A DNA stretch of 64,000 bases from Lachnospiraceae bacterium MD329 (GCA_010206265.1 VIQV01000016.1:39196-103195), one strand, 5' to 3'; shown: positions 17,180 through 24,999, numbered from the stretch's first letter. The notes: generated from the letters alone by a model not told the origin. Made by a program: numbers and translations.

Positions 17180-17208
17180 ATTATATACCTGTCTGTCAGT
17201 TTTTACAA
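17180..17208 (-). promoter_or_regulatory. Promoter of typA
   Basis: Minus strand TTGTAA (17203-17208), 17-base spacer, TATAAT (17180-17185), about 37 bases before the start codon. Confidence 0.65.
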
Positions 17209-17248
17209 TATTTTAAGCAAAAAAACAGTATAATGTACAAAACCACCC

Positions 17249-17277
17249 TTGCATATGGGTTGTGAAAATGTTATAAT
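17249..17277 (+). promoter_or_regulatory. Promoter of argS
   Basis: TTGCAT (17249-17254), 17-base spacer, TATAAT (17272-17277), 35 bases before the argS start. Divergent from the typA promoter. No T-box leader fits in so short a 5' region. Confidence 0.7.
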
Positions 17278-17311
17278 AACAAGAAAGCTTTATGATGGGA
17301 GAAACAAAGTG

Positions 17312-19012
17312 ATGGATTTTAAGGAACATATAATAGAAAAAATAGTTAAGCTGACAGAGCTTGAACGCGAAACAGTAGAAAATTCAATTGAAGTACCGCC
17401 CGAGGAAAAAATGGGTGATTTGGCATTTCCGTGTTTTCCGCTTGCGAAGGTGATGCGTAAGGCGCCGCCTGTTATTGCTCAGGAGCTTGCCGAAAGGCTG
17501 TCAGATGACGATATGATTGATAAAGTACAGCCTGTCGGCGGATATGTAAATTTTTTCTTTAACCGTGAGAAATTTATTTCAGAAACTGTTAAGGAAATTG
17601 AAAAAGCGCCTGAAAAATGGGGTATGAGCAATGAAGGCGAGGGCAAAACAGTTTTGTGCGAATATTCGTCGCCCAATATTGCAAAACCGTTCCATATAGG
17701 ACATCTGTTTTCAACAGCGGTTGGTAATTCTCTTGCAAGAATTTATAAACATCTCGGCTATAAGGTCCATTCTCTTAATCATCTGGGCGACTGGGGCACG
17801 CAGTTCGGTAAGCTGATAAGCGCATATAAGCGCTGGGGTGACAGAGAAGTAATAGAAAAAGACCCGATAAACGAGCTTTTAAAAATATATGTAAAATTTC
17901 ACGACGAGGCGGAAACACACCCTGAATTGGAGGACGAAGCGCGCGGATATTTTAAAAAACTTGAGGACGGCGACGAGGAAACAACAGCTTTGTGGAAATA
18001 TTTCAGAGATATAAGTCTTGTGGAGTTTAAGCGAGTATATGATATGCTCGGAGTAGAGTTTGACTCGTATAACGGCGAGGCATTTTATTCTGACAAGATG
18101 GACGAGGTTGTGAATATTCTTCGTGATAAAGGCTTGCTTACTGAAAGCGACGGCGCGCAGGTGGTTGACCTGTGTGAGCTTAATATTCCGCCGTGCATTA
18201 TTCTTAAATCTGACGGCGCGACTATTTATGCCACACGTGATATTGCGGCTGCGCTGTACCGTCATAGAACTTATGACTTTTATAAAAATATTTATGTTGT
18301 GGGTATTCCGCAGGCACTGCATTTCAAACAGATATTTACAGTGATGAAAAAAGCGGGCTGGGAATGGGCTGACGGCTGCGAACATGTTGGGTTCGGACTT
18401 GTAAAGCTGCCCGGAAAGAATATGTCAACCCGTCACGGCGACGTTGTATTTTTAGAGGACGTTTTAAACGAGTCTATAGAAAAAACAAAGGAAATTATTA
18501 TTTCCAACGGTTCTGCTGTTGATGACGCAGACGACGCGGCAAAGAAAATCGGTATTGGTGCGATTTTATATACCTTCCTTAAAAACGGACGTGAAAAGGA
18601 TATTGTATTCAGCTGGGAAAGTATGCTTGACTTTGATGGTGAAAGTGCGCCATACTGTCAGTACGGTTATGCGCGCGGAAGAAGTATTCTCCGCAGAGCG
18701 GAAGGTATTGACTTTAAAAATGCCGATTTCTCAAAAACGGTTTCTGATGAGGAATATTCACTTGTAAAGCAATTAAGCGGTTTCGCAGACGCGGTAAAGA
18801 CAGCGGCAGACAAGAACGAGCCGTTCTACATTAACCGCTATGTTACAAATCTGACAAAGGCGTTTAATAAGTTCTATAATACAAATCCGATTTTGAAGGA
18901 CGACGTTGACGAGGAAACAAAAAAAGCGCGTCTTGCTCTTGTCAGTGTGACGACAGAGGTTATAAAAAGCGCGCTGTACCTGTTAGGTATAGAAACTGTT
19001 GAAAGTATGTAG
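17312..19012 (+). CDS. argS: Arginyl-tRNA synthetase
   Basis: A class I arginyl-tRNA synthetase of 566 residues, the usual size. The N-terminal additional domain is followed by SSPNIAKPFHIGHL, with the HIGH motif at about residues 128-131. The LGDWGTQFGKLI segment, the GKNMSTRHGDVV region in the KMSKS position, and a C-terminal anticodon-binding domain (RYVTNLTKAFNKFYN) follow. The start was placed at ATG 17312 because a GGGAGAAA site precedes it; an upstream in-frame ATG at 17249 lies inside the promoter. The gene continues into a small cysteine-rich gene 13 bases downstream. Confidence 0.97.
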   Translation: MDFKEHIIEKIVKLTELERETVENSIEVPPEEKMGDLAFPCFPLAKVMRKAPPVIAQELAERLSDDDMIDKVQPVGGYVNFFFNREKFISETVKEIEKAPEKWGMSNEGEGKTVLCEYSSPNIAKPFHIGHLFSTAVGNSLARIYKHLGYKVHSLNHLGDWGTQFGKLISAYKRWGDREVIEKDPINELLKIYVKFHDEAETHPELEDEARGYFKKLEDGDEETTALWKYFRDISLVEFKRVYDMLGVEFDSYNGEAFYSDKMDEVVNILRDKGLLTESDGAQVVDLCELNIPPCIILKSDGATIYATRDIAAALYRHRTYDFYKNIYVVGIPQALHFKQIFTVMKKAGWEWADGCEHVGFGLVKLPGKNMSTRHGDVVFLEDVLNESIEKTKEIIISNGSAVDDADDAAKKIGIGAILYTFLKNGREKDIVFSWESMLDFDGESAPYCQYGYARGRSILRRAEGIDFKNADFSKTVSDEEYSLVKQLSGFADAVKTAADKNEPFYINRYVTNLTKAFNKFYNTNPILKDDVDEETKKARLALVSVTTEVIKSALYLLGIETVESM

Positions 19013-19025
19013 TGGTGGTAAGGAA

Positions 19026-19238
19026 ATGATATATTCGCAGGATATAGATAAAAAATGTGCAGTGTGTCAGTATGCTGAAAAGCAGGGGGAAGACGAAATA
19101 TACTGCGCTAAAAAAAAGCAGGCAGTACCTTTTAACAGTGACGCCTGCGATAAATTCTGTTACGATATTTTAAAACGTCATACGCGGCGAAGAAAAAAAC
19201 TGAAAACAAATTTTAATCCCGAAGATTTCAAATTATAA
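19026..19238 (+). CDS. Small cysteine-rich protein of unknown function
   Basis: A 70-residue product with five cysteines in a CxxC-x12-C-x13-C-x3-C pattern (C11, C14, C27, C41, C45), which suggests a small zinc-binding or iron-sulfur module. A strongly basic stretch, KRHTRRRKKLK, follows. It starts 13 bases after argS and shares its terminator, so it is co-transcribed with argS. ATG 19026 has TGGTAAGG immediately upstream; nine more residues are possible from 18999. A nucleic-acid-associated role is a guess from charge and operon position. Confidence 0.65.
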   Translation: MIYSQDIDKKCAVCQYAEKQGEDEIYCAKKKQAVPFNSDACDKFCYDILKRHTRRRKKLKTNFNPEDFKL

Positions 19239-19282
19239 AATATTACCGATTAAAGGACTTGTCCTTTAATCGGTAATATTTT
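19237..19282. terminator. Bidirectional terminator with a 22-bp perfect stem
   Basis: The arms at 19237-19258 and 19261-19282 are exact complements of 22 bases around a two-base centre, with A and T runs at the ends. It serves the convergent argS and sensor-kinase transcripts and overlaps the ends of both coding sequences. Confidence 0.9.
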
Positions 19283-20456
19283 TGCATTTAACCGTAAATT
19301 CACTGCCCTCGCCGAGTGTTGAAACAGCTGACAGTTCCCAGCCGAAACGGTCGGCAATTTCTTTTGCGACAGAAAGTCCAAGCCCTGTTCCGCCGAGTTT
19401 TTTTGAACGTGAAGTATCGACGCAGTAGAATGAATTCCATATATACGGCATATCCTCGGCAGGAATACCGATTCCGCAGTCGCGTATACAGACCTCGCAA
19501 TTTCCGTTGATACTTTTTGCGGAAAGTATAATTTCACCGTTTGGCTTATTGTATTTAAACGCGTTTTCAATCAGGTTTGTAAACAATCTGTAAGCAAGTG
19601 TTTCGGGACACGTTATAAAAAACTCACTTTCAAAATCATATTTTACTTCTACTTCTTTTATCCTGTATTTTGGTGTTAAATCACGAACAATATCACAAAG
19701 CATTGAGTTTATCGAAACTGTTTCAAGGGGTAAATCTGCGTTTTTGTTCGTAAGTGTGAGTAAGTCGTCAACAATGTCCGCAAGCCGTTTGGAATTACGG
19801 CTTATCACTTCAAAAACCTCTTTGTAATCCTTTATATCCGCCGTGTCGTCAAGCATAAGTGTCTGAAGTCCCGCTTTTATGACGGCTACGGGCGTTTTGA
19901 ATTCGTGCGCCGCGTTTGCCGAGAACCGCTTTTGCTGTTCAAAAGCGTCGCTTAGGCGGTCAAGCATTGAGTTAAAGGAATCTGTCAGTGAACTTATTTC
20001 ATCTTTTGTACTGCGTCTTGGTAAACGCATATCAAGATTGTTTTCTGTTATTGACAGCGTGGTGTTGCTTAATTCCTTTATGGGCTTGAGTGATTTTCCG
20101 GCAAAGAAATACGCGCCTGTCATACCTGCGGCGGCTATAATAATCATTGCGGCAATGCTTAGAATATTAAACCGTTTGCTTGCCTGATTTGCCTTGACGG
20201 TATAGGTATTAAAAGAAACGTCTGAATCTGCCGTGTCAATAGCTGTCGAATCGTCTATTTCAGCAGATAAAGAATGTTCAGATGTGACGGTGTACGTGAC
20301 ATCAGCGTTTTCCTCGGCAGGCGTTTTAAATGATACAACCAAATCTATTTGTTTTTTTGCGTTGTACATTGAAACCAGCGTAAGTGAAAGTGAGGTTATC
20401 AATACGATAATCCCTGTAAACAGTGCAATCCTCATTTTAAATGAAATCTGTTTCAT
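19266..20456 (-). CDS. Sensor histidine kinase
   Basis: A 396-residue membrane histidine kinase. Two membrane segments (about residues 9-30 and 97-119) enclose a 66-residue external domain rich in acidic residues and threonine. A HAMP linker (PIKELSNTTLSITENNLDMRL) leads to the HisKA box SANAAHEFKTPVAVIK with the phospho-accepting H184. The ATP-binding domain has NLIENAFKYN, RDCGIGIPAEDM and GGTGLGLSVAKEIADRF. It lies 6 bases after the response regulator gene, so the two form one transcription unit. The ligand is unknown. Its C-terminus runs into the bidirectional terminator. Confidence 0.95.
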   Translation of the reverse strand: MKQISFKMRIALFTGIIVLITSLSLTLVSMYNAKKQIDLVVSFKTPAEENADVTYTVTSEHSLSAEIDDSTAIDTADSDVSFNTYTVKANQASKRFNILSIAAMIIIAAAGMTGAYFFAGKSLKPIKELSNTTLSITENNLDMRLPRRSTKDEISSLTDSFNSMLDRLSDAFEQQKRFSANAAHEFKTPVAVIKAGLQTLMLDDTADIKDYKEVFEVISRNSKRLADIVDDLLTLTNKNADLPLETVSINSMLCDIVRDLTPKYRIKEVEVKYDFESEFFITCPETLAYRLFTNLIENAFKYNKPNGEIILSAKSINGNCEVCIRDCGIGIPAEDMPYIWNSFYCVDTSRSKKLGGTGLGLSVAKEIADRFGWELSAVSTLGEGSEFTVKCKNITD

Positions 20457-20462
20457 TTTAAG

Positions 20463-21119
20463 CTAACCTCCGATAATATATCCCTGACCCCGTATGTTTT
20501 TTATACAATTAACACCGAGTTTCTTTTTCAGCATAGAAAGGTGGTATTTCAGCGAGTTGGAAAACAGGTCTGCCTCACTGTCCCATACGTGCTCAATAAG
20601 CCTTTCCGCGCTTACTACTTCACCTTTATGACGTAAAAGATATTCCAGAATGGAATACTCCTTTTTTGTCAGAGCGACCTTTTTGTGTGAAACAAAAACT
20701 TCTCTTTTCAGTGTATCCATTTTGACTGCGCCGCATATGAGAATTGCGGGGCTTTGTATGAAATCAATTCTTAAAAGAACATTTATGCGCGCCACAAGTT
20801 CAGGGAAATCAAACGGCTTTACCATATAATCGTTTGCACCGAGATTAAGTCCTTCAACGCGTTCTTCAAGCTGTCCTCTGGCAGACAATATCAGTATTTT
20901 TGAATGGTTGTCCTCGGCTCGTATTTGTTTTAAAACATTGATACCGTCGATTACGGGAAGATTCAGGTCAAGAATGATTAAATCATATTCGTTCACACCG
21001 TACATATAAAGCCCTTCTTCACCATCATATGCGCAGTCAACAGCATAACCTGTTTTGCGAAGTCCTCTTGCTATAATGGCTGATAAATCTTCTTCGTCCT
21101 CAATCAAAAGCAGTTTCAT
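20463..21119 (-). CDS. OmpR-family response regulator
   Basis: A 218-residue regulator with a receiver domain and a winged-helix output domain of the OmpR/PhoB type. The acidic pocket (EDEED) and phospho-acceptor D51 in LIILDLNLPVIDG are intact, as is the lysine of NDYMVKPFDFPELVARI. The output domain begins near residue 125 and ends SLKYHLSMLKKKLGVNCIKNIRGQGYII. It precedes its kinase by 6 bases and follows a small secreted-protein gene across a terminator. The 11-bp direct repeats at 21605-21626 are a candidate binding site. Confidence 0.95.
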   Translation of the reverse strand: MKLLLIEDEEDLSAIIARGLRKTGYAVDCAYDGEEGLYMYGVNEYDLIILDLNLPVIDGINVLKQIRAEDNHSKILILSARGQLEERVEGLNLGANDYMVKPFDFPELVARINVLLRIDFIQSPAILICGAVKMDTLKREVFVSHKKVALTKKEYSILEYLLRHKGEVVSAERLIEHVWDSEADLFSNSLKYHLSMLKKKLGVNCIKNIRGQGYIIGG

Positions 21120-21139
21120 AATTTTAATCTCCAGTTAAA

Positions 21140-21170
21140 AATTTCGCACGGCAGCATTTTGCTGCCGTGC
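21140..21170 (-). terminator. Terminator between the secreted-protein gene and the two-component genes
   Basis: Minus strand stem GCACGGCAGC, loop AAAAT, stem GCTGCCGTGC, then GAAATTTTT. It is strong by composition. The regulator gene starts only 20 bases further on with no promoter visible in that gap, so read-through is the likely route of expression. Confidence 0.75.
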
Positions 21171-21176
21171 AAGTGG

Positions 21177-21545
21177 TTATTCGTCGATTTCGACGTCAGA
21201 ACAGATAGTTACGCAATATTCAGTTTCTGACACGCCGTCCTCTATGCTCATTTTTGCGGGATATACGTGAGTCTTGCCGTCCGCTGTCGCATAGCTGACA
21301 ACAAAATCTCCGTATACGTTACCGTCCTTTGAAGAAAAAGTGATTACGCCGTTTTCTTCGTCTACATTGACGTCGTAATCAAGACCGCATTTTAATGTCA
21401 GCGCTTTCAGTGTATCAAAATTGTAGGTGTATGTCTTGACAGGTGCAGTTGATACGTCTGTCTGTGCCGAAATAGGACAAGCGGTAACTGCCGAAACCGC
21501 TAAAGCGGCGGTAAGTAAAGTGATTGATTTTTTTAATGTTTTCAT
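21177..21545 (-). CDS. Small secreted protein next to the two-component system
   Basis: A 122-residue exported protein not recognised as a known family. The signal sequence KKSITLLTAALAVSAVTACPISA could be cleaved after ISA or lipidated at the cysteine of VTAC; both are possible. The mature part is acidic (final residues CSDVEIDE) and beta-rich, with paired cysteines near the C-terminus (TEYCVTICSD). It lies upstream of, and in the same direction as, the response regulator and kinase. Its promoter has an OmpR-type direct repeat in place of a -35 box, so it may be both the main target and part of the signal input of that system. Confidence 0.7.
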   Translation of the reverse strand: MKTLKKSITLLTAALAVSAVTACPISAQTDVSTAPVKTYTYNFDTLKALTLKCGLDYDVNVDEENGVITFSSKDGNVYGDFVVSYATADGKTHVYPAKMSIEDGVSETEYCVTICSDVEIDE

Positions 21546-21593
21546 TATTTTATCCTCCTTAATATGTTTTATAAACTATAGCTTACAAAAAGG

Positions 21594-21626
21594 ATTATAC
21601 CATATTAAGGGTTAGATAAAGGTTAG
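21594..21626 (-). promoter_or_regulatory. Activator-type promoter with 11-bp direct repeats
   Basis: On the minus strand two tandem 11-mers, CTAACCTTTAT and CTAACCCTTAA (21616-21626 and 21605-21615, 9 of 11 bases identical), lie 5 bases before a perfect TATAAT (21594-21599). No -35 consensus is present. Tandem 11-bp repeats over the -35 region are the usual binding arrangement for OmpR/PhoB-family activators. Confidence 0.6.
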
Positions 21627-21629
21627 TTT

Positions 21630-22493
21630 TTACGGTTGTTCCGAAAAAGATTTTATTGCGTCGGCTGCAGCGGCAAATTCTTCAAGCGACAGCGTTTCGC
21701 CGCGGCGTTTGGGGTCGATACCTAGTTGTAAAAGTAATTCGGACATATCTGTTTTGTTTATGGGGAAATTCGCGCAAAGACAGTTTAACAAAGTTTTTCT
21801 GCGTTGTGAAAATGCGGCTTTTACTACTCTGAAAAATAACTTTTCGTCTTTTACATCAACGGCAGGCTTGTCCAGTACTTCTAATTTAAGCACTGCGCTG
21901 TCAACTTTCGGTGGCGGTACAAACAGCGACGAAGGCACGTTTGCAACAATCTGAGGTTTCGTAAAATACTTGCAAAGGACAGTTATTGCGCCGTAGTCTT
22001 TTGTTGACGGTTCAGCCGCCATACGTTCGGCAACCTCCTTCTGAACCATAACAACAATATTTTTAACGGGAAGTTTTTCTTCTAAAAGACGTGTTATTAT
22101 CGGTGTTGTGATGTAGTAGGGGAGATTTGCCGCAATGCTTACTTTCTGACTGCCAAATTCTTCTTGTATAAGTGAATGAAGGTCAAGCTTTAAAACATCT
22201 GCGTTCACAATTTTAACATTGTCAAAATCGGATAGCGTGTATTGCAGTACGGGTAAAAGCCGTTCGTCAAGCTCTATCGAAATGACTTTTTCGGCTCTTT
22301 CGGCAAGCGCGCGGGTAAGTACACCGAAACCGGGACCTATTTCTATAACGCCGCCGTCAATATCCGCCGCGTCTGTTATATCCTCCAATATGTCATTTGA
22401 GGTGAGAAAATTTTGTCCCAGCCCCTTTTTAAATGTAAAGCCGAACTTGTCCTGAATACTTCTTATTACTTTAGGTGACGTTAAATCCATCAT
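21630..22493 (-). CDS. rsmA: 16S rRNA dimethyladenosine transferase (KsgA)
   Basis: A 287-residue SAM-dependent methyltransferase that dimethylates the two adjacent adenosines near the 3' end of 16S rRNA. Motifs in order: GLGQNFLTS at the N-terminus, IEIGPGFGVLTRAL for SAM binding, the catalytic ANLPYYITTPII, and VQKEVAERM. The C-terminal region contains FSQRRKTLLNCL and KRRGETLSLEEF. Two start codons three bases apart share the AAGGGGA site; the first was kept. It is not preceded by rnmV or another ribosome-maturation gene here, and appears monocistronic. Confidence 0.96.
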   Translation of the reverse strand: MMDLTSPKVIRSIQDKFGFTFKKGLGQNFLTSNDILEDITDAADIDGGVIEIGPGFGVLTRALAERAEKVISIELDERLLPVLQYTLSDFDNVKIVNADVLKLDLHSLIQEEFGSQKVSIAANLPYYITTPIITRLLEEKLPVKNIVVMVQKEVAERMAAEPSTKDYGAITVLCKYFTKPQIVANVPSSLFVPPPKVDSAVLKLEVLDKPAVDVKDEKLFFRVVKAAFSQRRKTLLNCLCANFPINKTDMSELLLQLGIDPKRRGETLSLEEFAAAADAIKSFSEQP

Positions 22494-22556
22494 AAAAATC
22501 CCCTTGCTAATTATTTGCTTTATTATATACTATTTTGTTTTTTAAGTCAATAAATC

Positions 22557-22585
22557 TTGACATATACAGATATGTTTGATATAAT
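22557..22585 (+). promoter_or_regulatory. Consensus promoter of the ABC-F leader
   Basis: TTGACA (22557-22562), 17-base spacer, TATAAT (22580-22585), a perfect sigma-A promoter. Initiation near 22592 would give a leader of about 170 bases before the ABC-F start codon. Confidence 0.85.
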
Positions 22586-22618
22586 CAGCTTATTAAATTA
22601 CAGATTGGATGTGGGAAG

Positions 22619-22630
22619 ATGCGCAATTAA
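22619..22630 (+). CDS. Three-codon upstream ORF (Met-Arg-Asn)
   Basis: ATG CGC AAT TAA within the 5' arm of the first leader terminator, preceded by GTGGGAAG, a purine-rich but closely spaced ribosome-binding site. Its value is as a ribosome-stalling platform rather than as a product. Very short upstream ORFs are known in leaders of ABC-F resistance genes. Translation is not demonstrated. Confidence 0.5.
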   Translation: MRN

Positions 22631-22710
22631 CCGTAAGCAGATTTTATTATGCACACTTTTTTGTGTGCCTGCGCGGTAATTGCAATCTTCTTTTTGTATG
22701 TATTTTTGAC

Positions 22711-22744
22711 GTGCTGCGGATTGTTTTTGCCGCAGCACTTTTTT
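22711..22744 (+). terminator. Second leader terminator before the ABC-F gene
   Basis: Nine-base-pair stem GTGCTGCGG/CCGCAGCAC, loop of ten bases, six T. It ends only three bases before the GAAAGGA ribosome-binding site of the ABC-F gene, so it must be bypassed for expression. Confidence 0.85.
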
Positions 22745-22763
22745 CGAAAGGACGTGAAAATTT

Positions 22764-24254
22764 ATGTCATTGATAAATATAAGTAATTTAACATTTGGGT
22801 ATGACGGCAGTTATGAAAATATATTTGAGAATGTTTCGCTAAGACTTGATACGGACTGGAAACTTGGTTTTACGGGCAGAAACGGACGAGGCAAAACAAC
22901 ATTTTTAAAACTGCTTATGGGTATGGAGGAATACAGAGGCAGTATTACATCAGACGTGAAATTTGATTATTTCCCTTTTAAGATAAATGACAGGTCAATG
23001 TTTCCTGCTGATATTGCTGCTGAAATAAATCCCGAAGCGGAATACTGGCAAATACAAAAAGAATTAAATCTTCTCGGAGTTGACGCGGATATACTGTATC
23101 GTCCGTTTGAAACACTGAGTAACGGTGAGCGTACAAAATTTATGCTTGCGATTATGTTTACGCGTCAGGACAATTTTCTGCTGATAGACGAACCTACAAA
23201 TCACCTTGACACAGAGGGCAGAAGAAAGGTAAGCGAATATCTCAATTCCAAGAAGGGCTTTATACTCGTTTCGCACGACAGAAGTTTTATGGACAATTGT
23301 ATTGACCATATACTCTCAATAAACCGTACAAACATTGAATTGTATCAGGGAGATTTTTCAACGTGGTTTGAGAATAAAACAAGACGTGATAATTTTGAAA
23401 TTAATGAAAATATAAAACTAAAAAGAGAAATTTCTAAACTTACGCAGGCGGCGAAACGGAGCGCGGCTTGGGCGGATAAAACTGAAAAGGGGAAGTATAG
23501 GGACAATAACAAAAACAGTGAAGGCTTTTTTGACCGTGGATTTGTAGGTCATAAAGCCGCCAAGGCAATGAAACGTTCAAAAAATATTGAGGCGCGCAGA
23601 GAAAAAGCGGCGGAGGAAAAGTCAGAGCTGTTAAAGAATATTGAAAGCAAGGAAGAATTAAAAATTGCTCCGATAAAATTTACGGGTGAAATTTTAACGG
23701 TAAAGGATTTGGCGGTTAAATATGACGGCAGAATAATTAATGAACCCGTCAGTTTTGGAATAGAATACGGCGACAGAGCGCTTATACGCGGAGTAAACGG
23801 CTGCGGTAAATCAAGTATTATAAAAGCTGTTGCCGAAGGGGGCATTGAATTTGAAGGAGATATACAAACAGGCAGAGGGTTTACTGTGTCGTATGTACCG
23901 CAGGATACCTCGTTTTTAAGTGGTTCACTGAGGGAGTTTGCTGAAAAACGAGGTATAGACGAAAGCCTGTTCAAAACTATTTTAAGGAAAATGGATTTTC
24001 CGAGAAGAGAGTTTGATATGAACCTTGAAACGTACAGCGAGGGACAAAAGAAAAAGGTTCTTATAGCGGCAAGTCTTTGTGACAGGGCGCATTTATATGT
24101 GTGGGACGAACCGCTGAATTATATTGATATTTTTTCACGTATGCAGATTGAAGAACTTATAGCAGAGTATAAACCGACTATGCTGTTTGTTGAACACGAT
24201 ATGGAGTTCAGTGAAAACACGGCAACCAAAATTATTGAGCTACAGAGAAAATAA
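22764..24254 (+). CDS. ABC-F ATPase, Lsa/Vga-like ribosome-protection candidate
   Basis: A 496-residue protein with two ABC ATPase domains and no membrane segments, as in ABC-F factors that act on the ribosome. Domain 1 has GRNGRGKTT, LSNGERTKF and LLIDEPTNHLD. Domain 2 has GVNGCGKSS, YSEGQKKKVLIAAS and VWDEPLNYIDIFSRMQIEELI. The last is the WDEPLNY form typical of the antibiotic-resistance (Lsa/Vga/Msr) branch rather than EttA or Uup. The interdomain linker (about residues 195-300) is long and basic and is expected to reach the peptidyl-transferase region. Length matches Lsa(A). The attenuated leader supports drug-inducible expression. Which drugs (lincosamide, pleuromutilin, streptogramin A) is unknown. 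Confidence 0.88.
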   Translation: MSLINISNLTFGYDGSYENIFENVSLRLDTDWKLGFTGRNGRGKTTFLKLLMGMEEYRGSITSDVKFDYFPFKINDRSMFPADIAAEINPEAEYWQIQKELNLLGVDADILYRPFETLSNGERTKFMLAIMFTRQDNFLLIDEPTNHLDTEGRRKVSEYLNSKKGFILVSHDRSFMDNCIDHILSINRTNIELYQGDFSTWFENKTRRDNFEINENIKLKREISKLTQAAKRSAAWADKTEKGKYRDNNKNSEGFFDRGFVGHKAAKAMKRSKNIEARREKAAEEKSELLKNIESKEELKIAPIKFTGEILTVKDLAVKYDGRIINEPVSFGIEYGDRALIRGVNGCGKSSIIKAVAEGGIEFEGDIQTGRGFTVSYVPQDTSFLSGSLREFAEKRGIDESLFKTILRKMDFPRREFDMNLETYSEGQKKKVLIAASLCDRAHLYVWDEPLNYIDIFSRMQIEELIAEYKPTMLFVEHDMEFSENTATKIIELQRK

Positions 24255-24797
24255 GTGCTCAATCAGGGTTTTAAGACCGATGAGTATTAAAACAACACCG
24301 CCTGCAATTTCGGCTTTTCCCTCAAGTCTGCTTCCGAATCGCCGTCCGAGTATTGCGCCGGAAAAAGAGAACAGGAACGCAGTTATACCGATAACCGAGC
24401 AGGAGAAAAATATCGGCGCGCCTATTGCGGCGAGTGATACGCCTGCCGCGAGCGCGTCAATGCTGGTTGCCGCCGCCATAAGCAGAAGAGAGGCGAGCGA
24501 CAAAGGATTTTTCGGTATTTCCTGTTCTTTGCGTGAATCAATAATCATTTTTATGCCGAGGAAGGAAAGTAAAAAGAATACAATCCAGTGGTCAAAACTT
24601 TCTATATAGTCCGCGGCGAGTGATGAAACTCCGCTGCCGATACAAGGCATTAAAAACTGAAAAAGCCCGAACAGTATTCCTATTTTAAGAGCGTCGCGTA
24701 TACGCATATTGTTTAAAATCATACCGTCGGTGACAGCAACGGAAAATGCGTCCATAGCGAGAGCGGCGGAAAGCAGCAGAAGTGAAAAAAATCCCAT
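24240..24797 (-). CDS. mntP: Manganese efflux pump MntP
   Basis: A 185-residue MntP (YebN) exporter with six hydrophobic segments in two inverted halves. The conserved aspartates appear as ALAMDAFSVAVTDG in the first half and ATSIDALAAGVSL in the second. Together these match the manganese-efflux family, whose usual length is near 188. The start was placed at ATG 24797, which has AAAGGATTG upstream, rather than at 24878. Its last codons overlap the 3' end of the convergent ABC-F gene by 15 bases, and no terminator separates them. Regulation by the MntR-like protein at 11.8-12.2 kb is plausible but not visible here. Confidence 0.9.
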   Translation of the reverse strand: MGFFSLLLLSAALAMDAFSVAVTDGMILNNMRIRDALKIGILFGLFQFLMPCIGSGVSSLAADYIESFDHWIVFFLLSFLGIKMIIDSRKEQEIPKNPLSLASLLLMAAATSIDALAAGVSLAAIGAPIFFSCSVIGITAFLFSFSGAILGRRFGSRLEGKAEIAGGVVLILIGLKTLIEHLFSL

Positions 24798-24885
24798 ATA
24801 TATCAATCCTTTCTTTTTATAAGGATATGCTTTTACAGCCGTGAATAGAAATAAAAAGTTTTTCTCAGAAAATTTCAAAAAAATA

Positions 24886-24914
24886 TTGACATATTAACAA
24901 AGTTATTGTAAAAT
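24886..24914 (+). promoter_or_regulatory. Promoter of the leuA leader
   Basis: TTGACA (24886-24891), 17-base spacer, TAAAAT (24909-24914). Transcription would start near 24921 and give a leader of about 190 bases before leuA. Confidence 0.75.
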
Positions 24915-24948
24915 AATTTCATAAGTATAGAAATTGAGGTATGGAAAT

Positions 24949-24999
24949 ATGAGAAGTTTTGAAAAGTTTAACTTAAATAATCTCCTACTCCTAAGCTGA
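24949..24999 (+). CDS. leuL: Leucine leader peptide
   Basis: A 16-residue ORF, MRSFEKFNLNNLLLLS, containing five leucines, four of them consecutive (CTC CTA CTC CTA, 24982-24993). GAGG lies about 10 bases upstream. It ends immediately before the structures that decide termination ahead of leuA, the classic arrangement of a leucine attenuator in which scarce Leu-tRNA stalls the ribosome on this run. Confidence 0.85.
   Translation: MRSFEKFNLNNLLLLS

Larger units (their letters stand above)
22593..22744 (+). promoter_or_regulatory. Transcription-attenuation leader of the ABC-F gene
   Basis: The leader holds two successive Rho-independent terminators before the ribosome-binding site. Terminator 1 pairs GAAGAT, CAATTA and CCG (from 22615) with CGG, TAATTG and ATCTTC (ending 22690), encloses the small hairpin GCACAC/GTGTGC, and is followed by TTTTT. 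Terminator 2 is GTGCTGCGG/CCGCAGCAC with TTTTTT at 22739-22744. A three-codon ORF lies inside the 5' arm of terminator 1, so a ribosome stalled there would keep that terminator from forming. This layout fits antibiotic-induced expression as described for Vga/Lsa/VmlR-type genes. The mechanism here is inferred. Confidence 0.75.
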
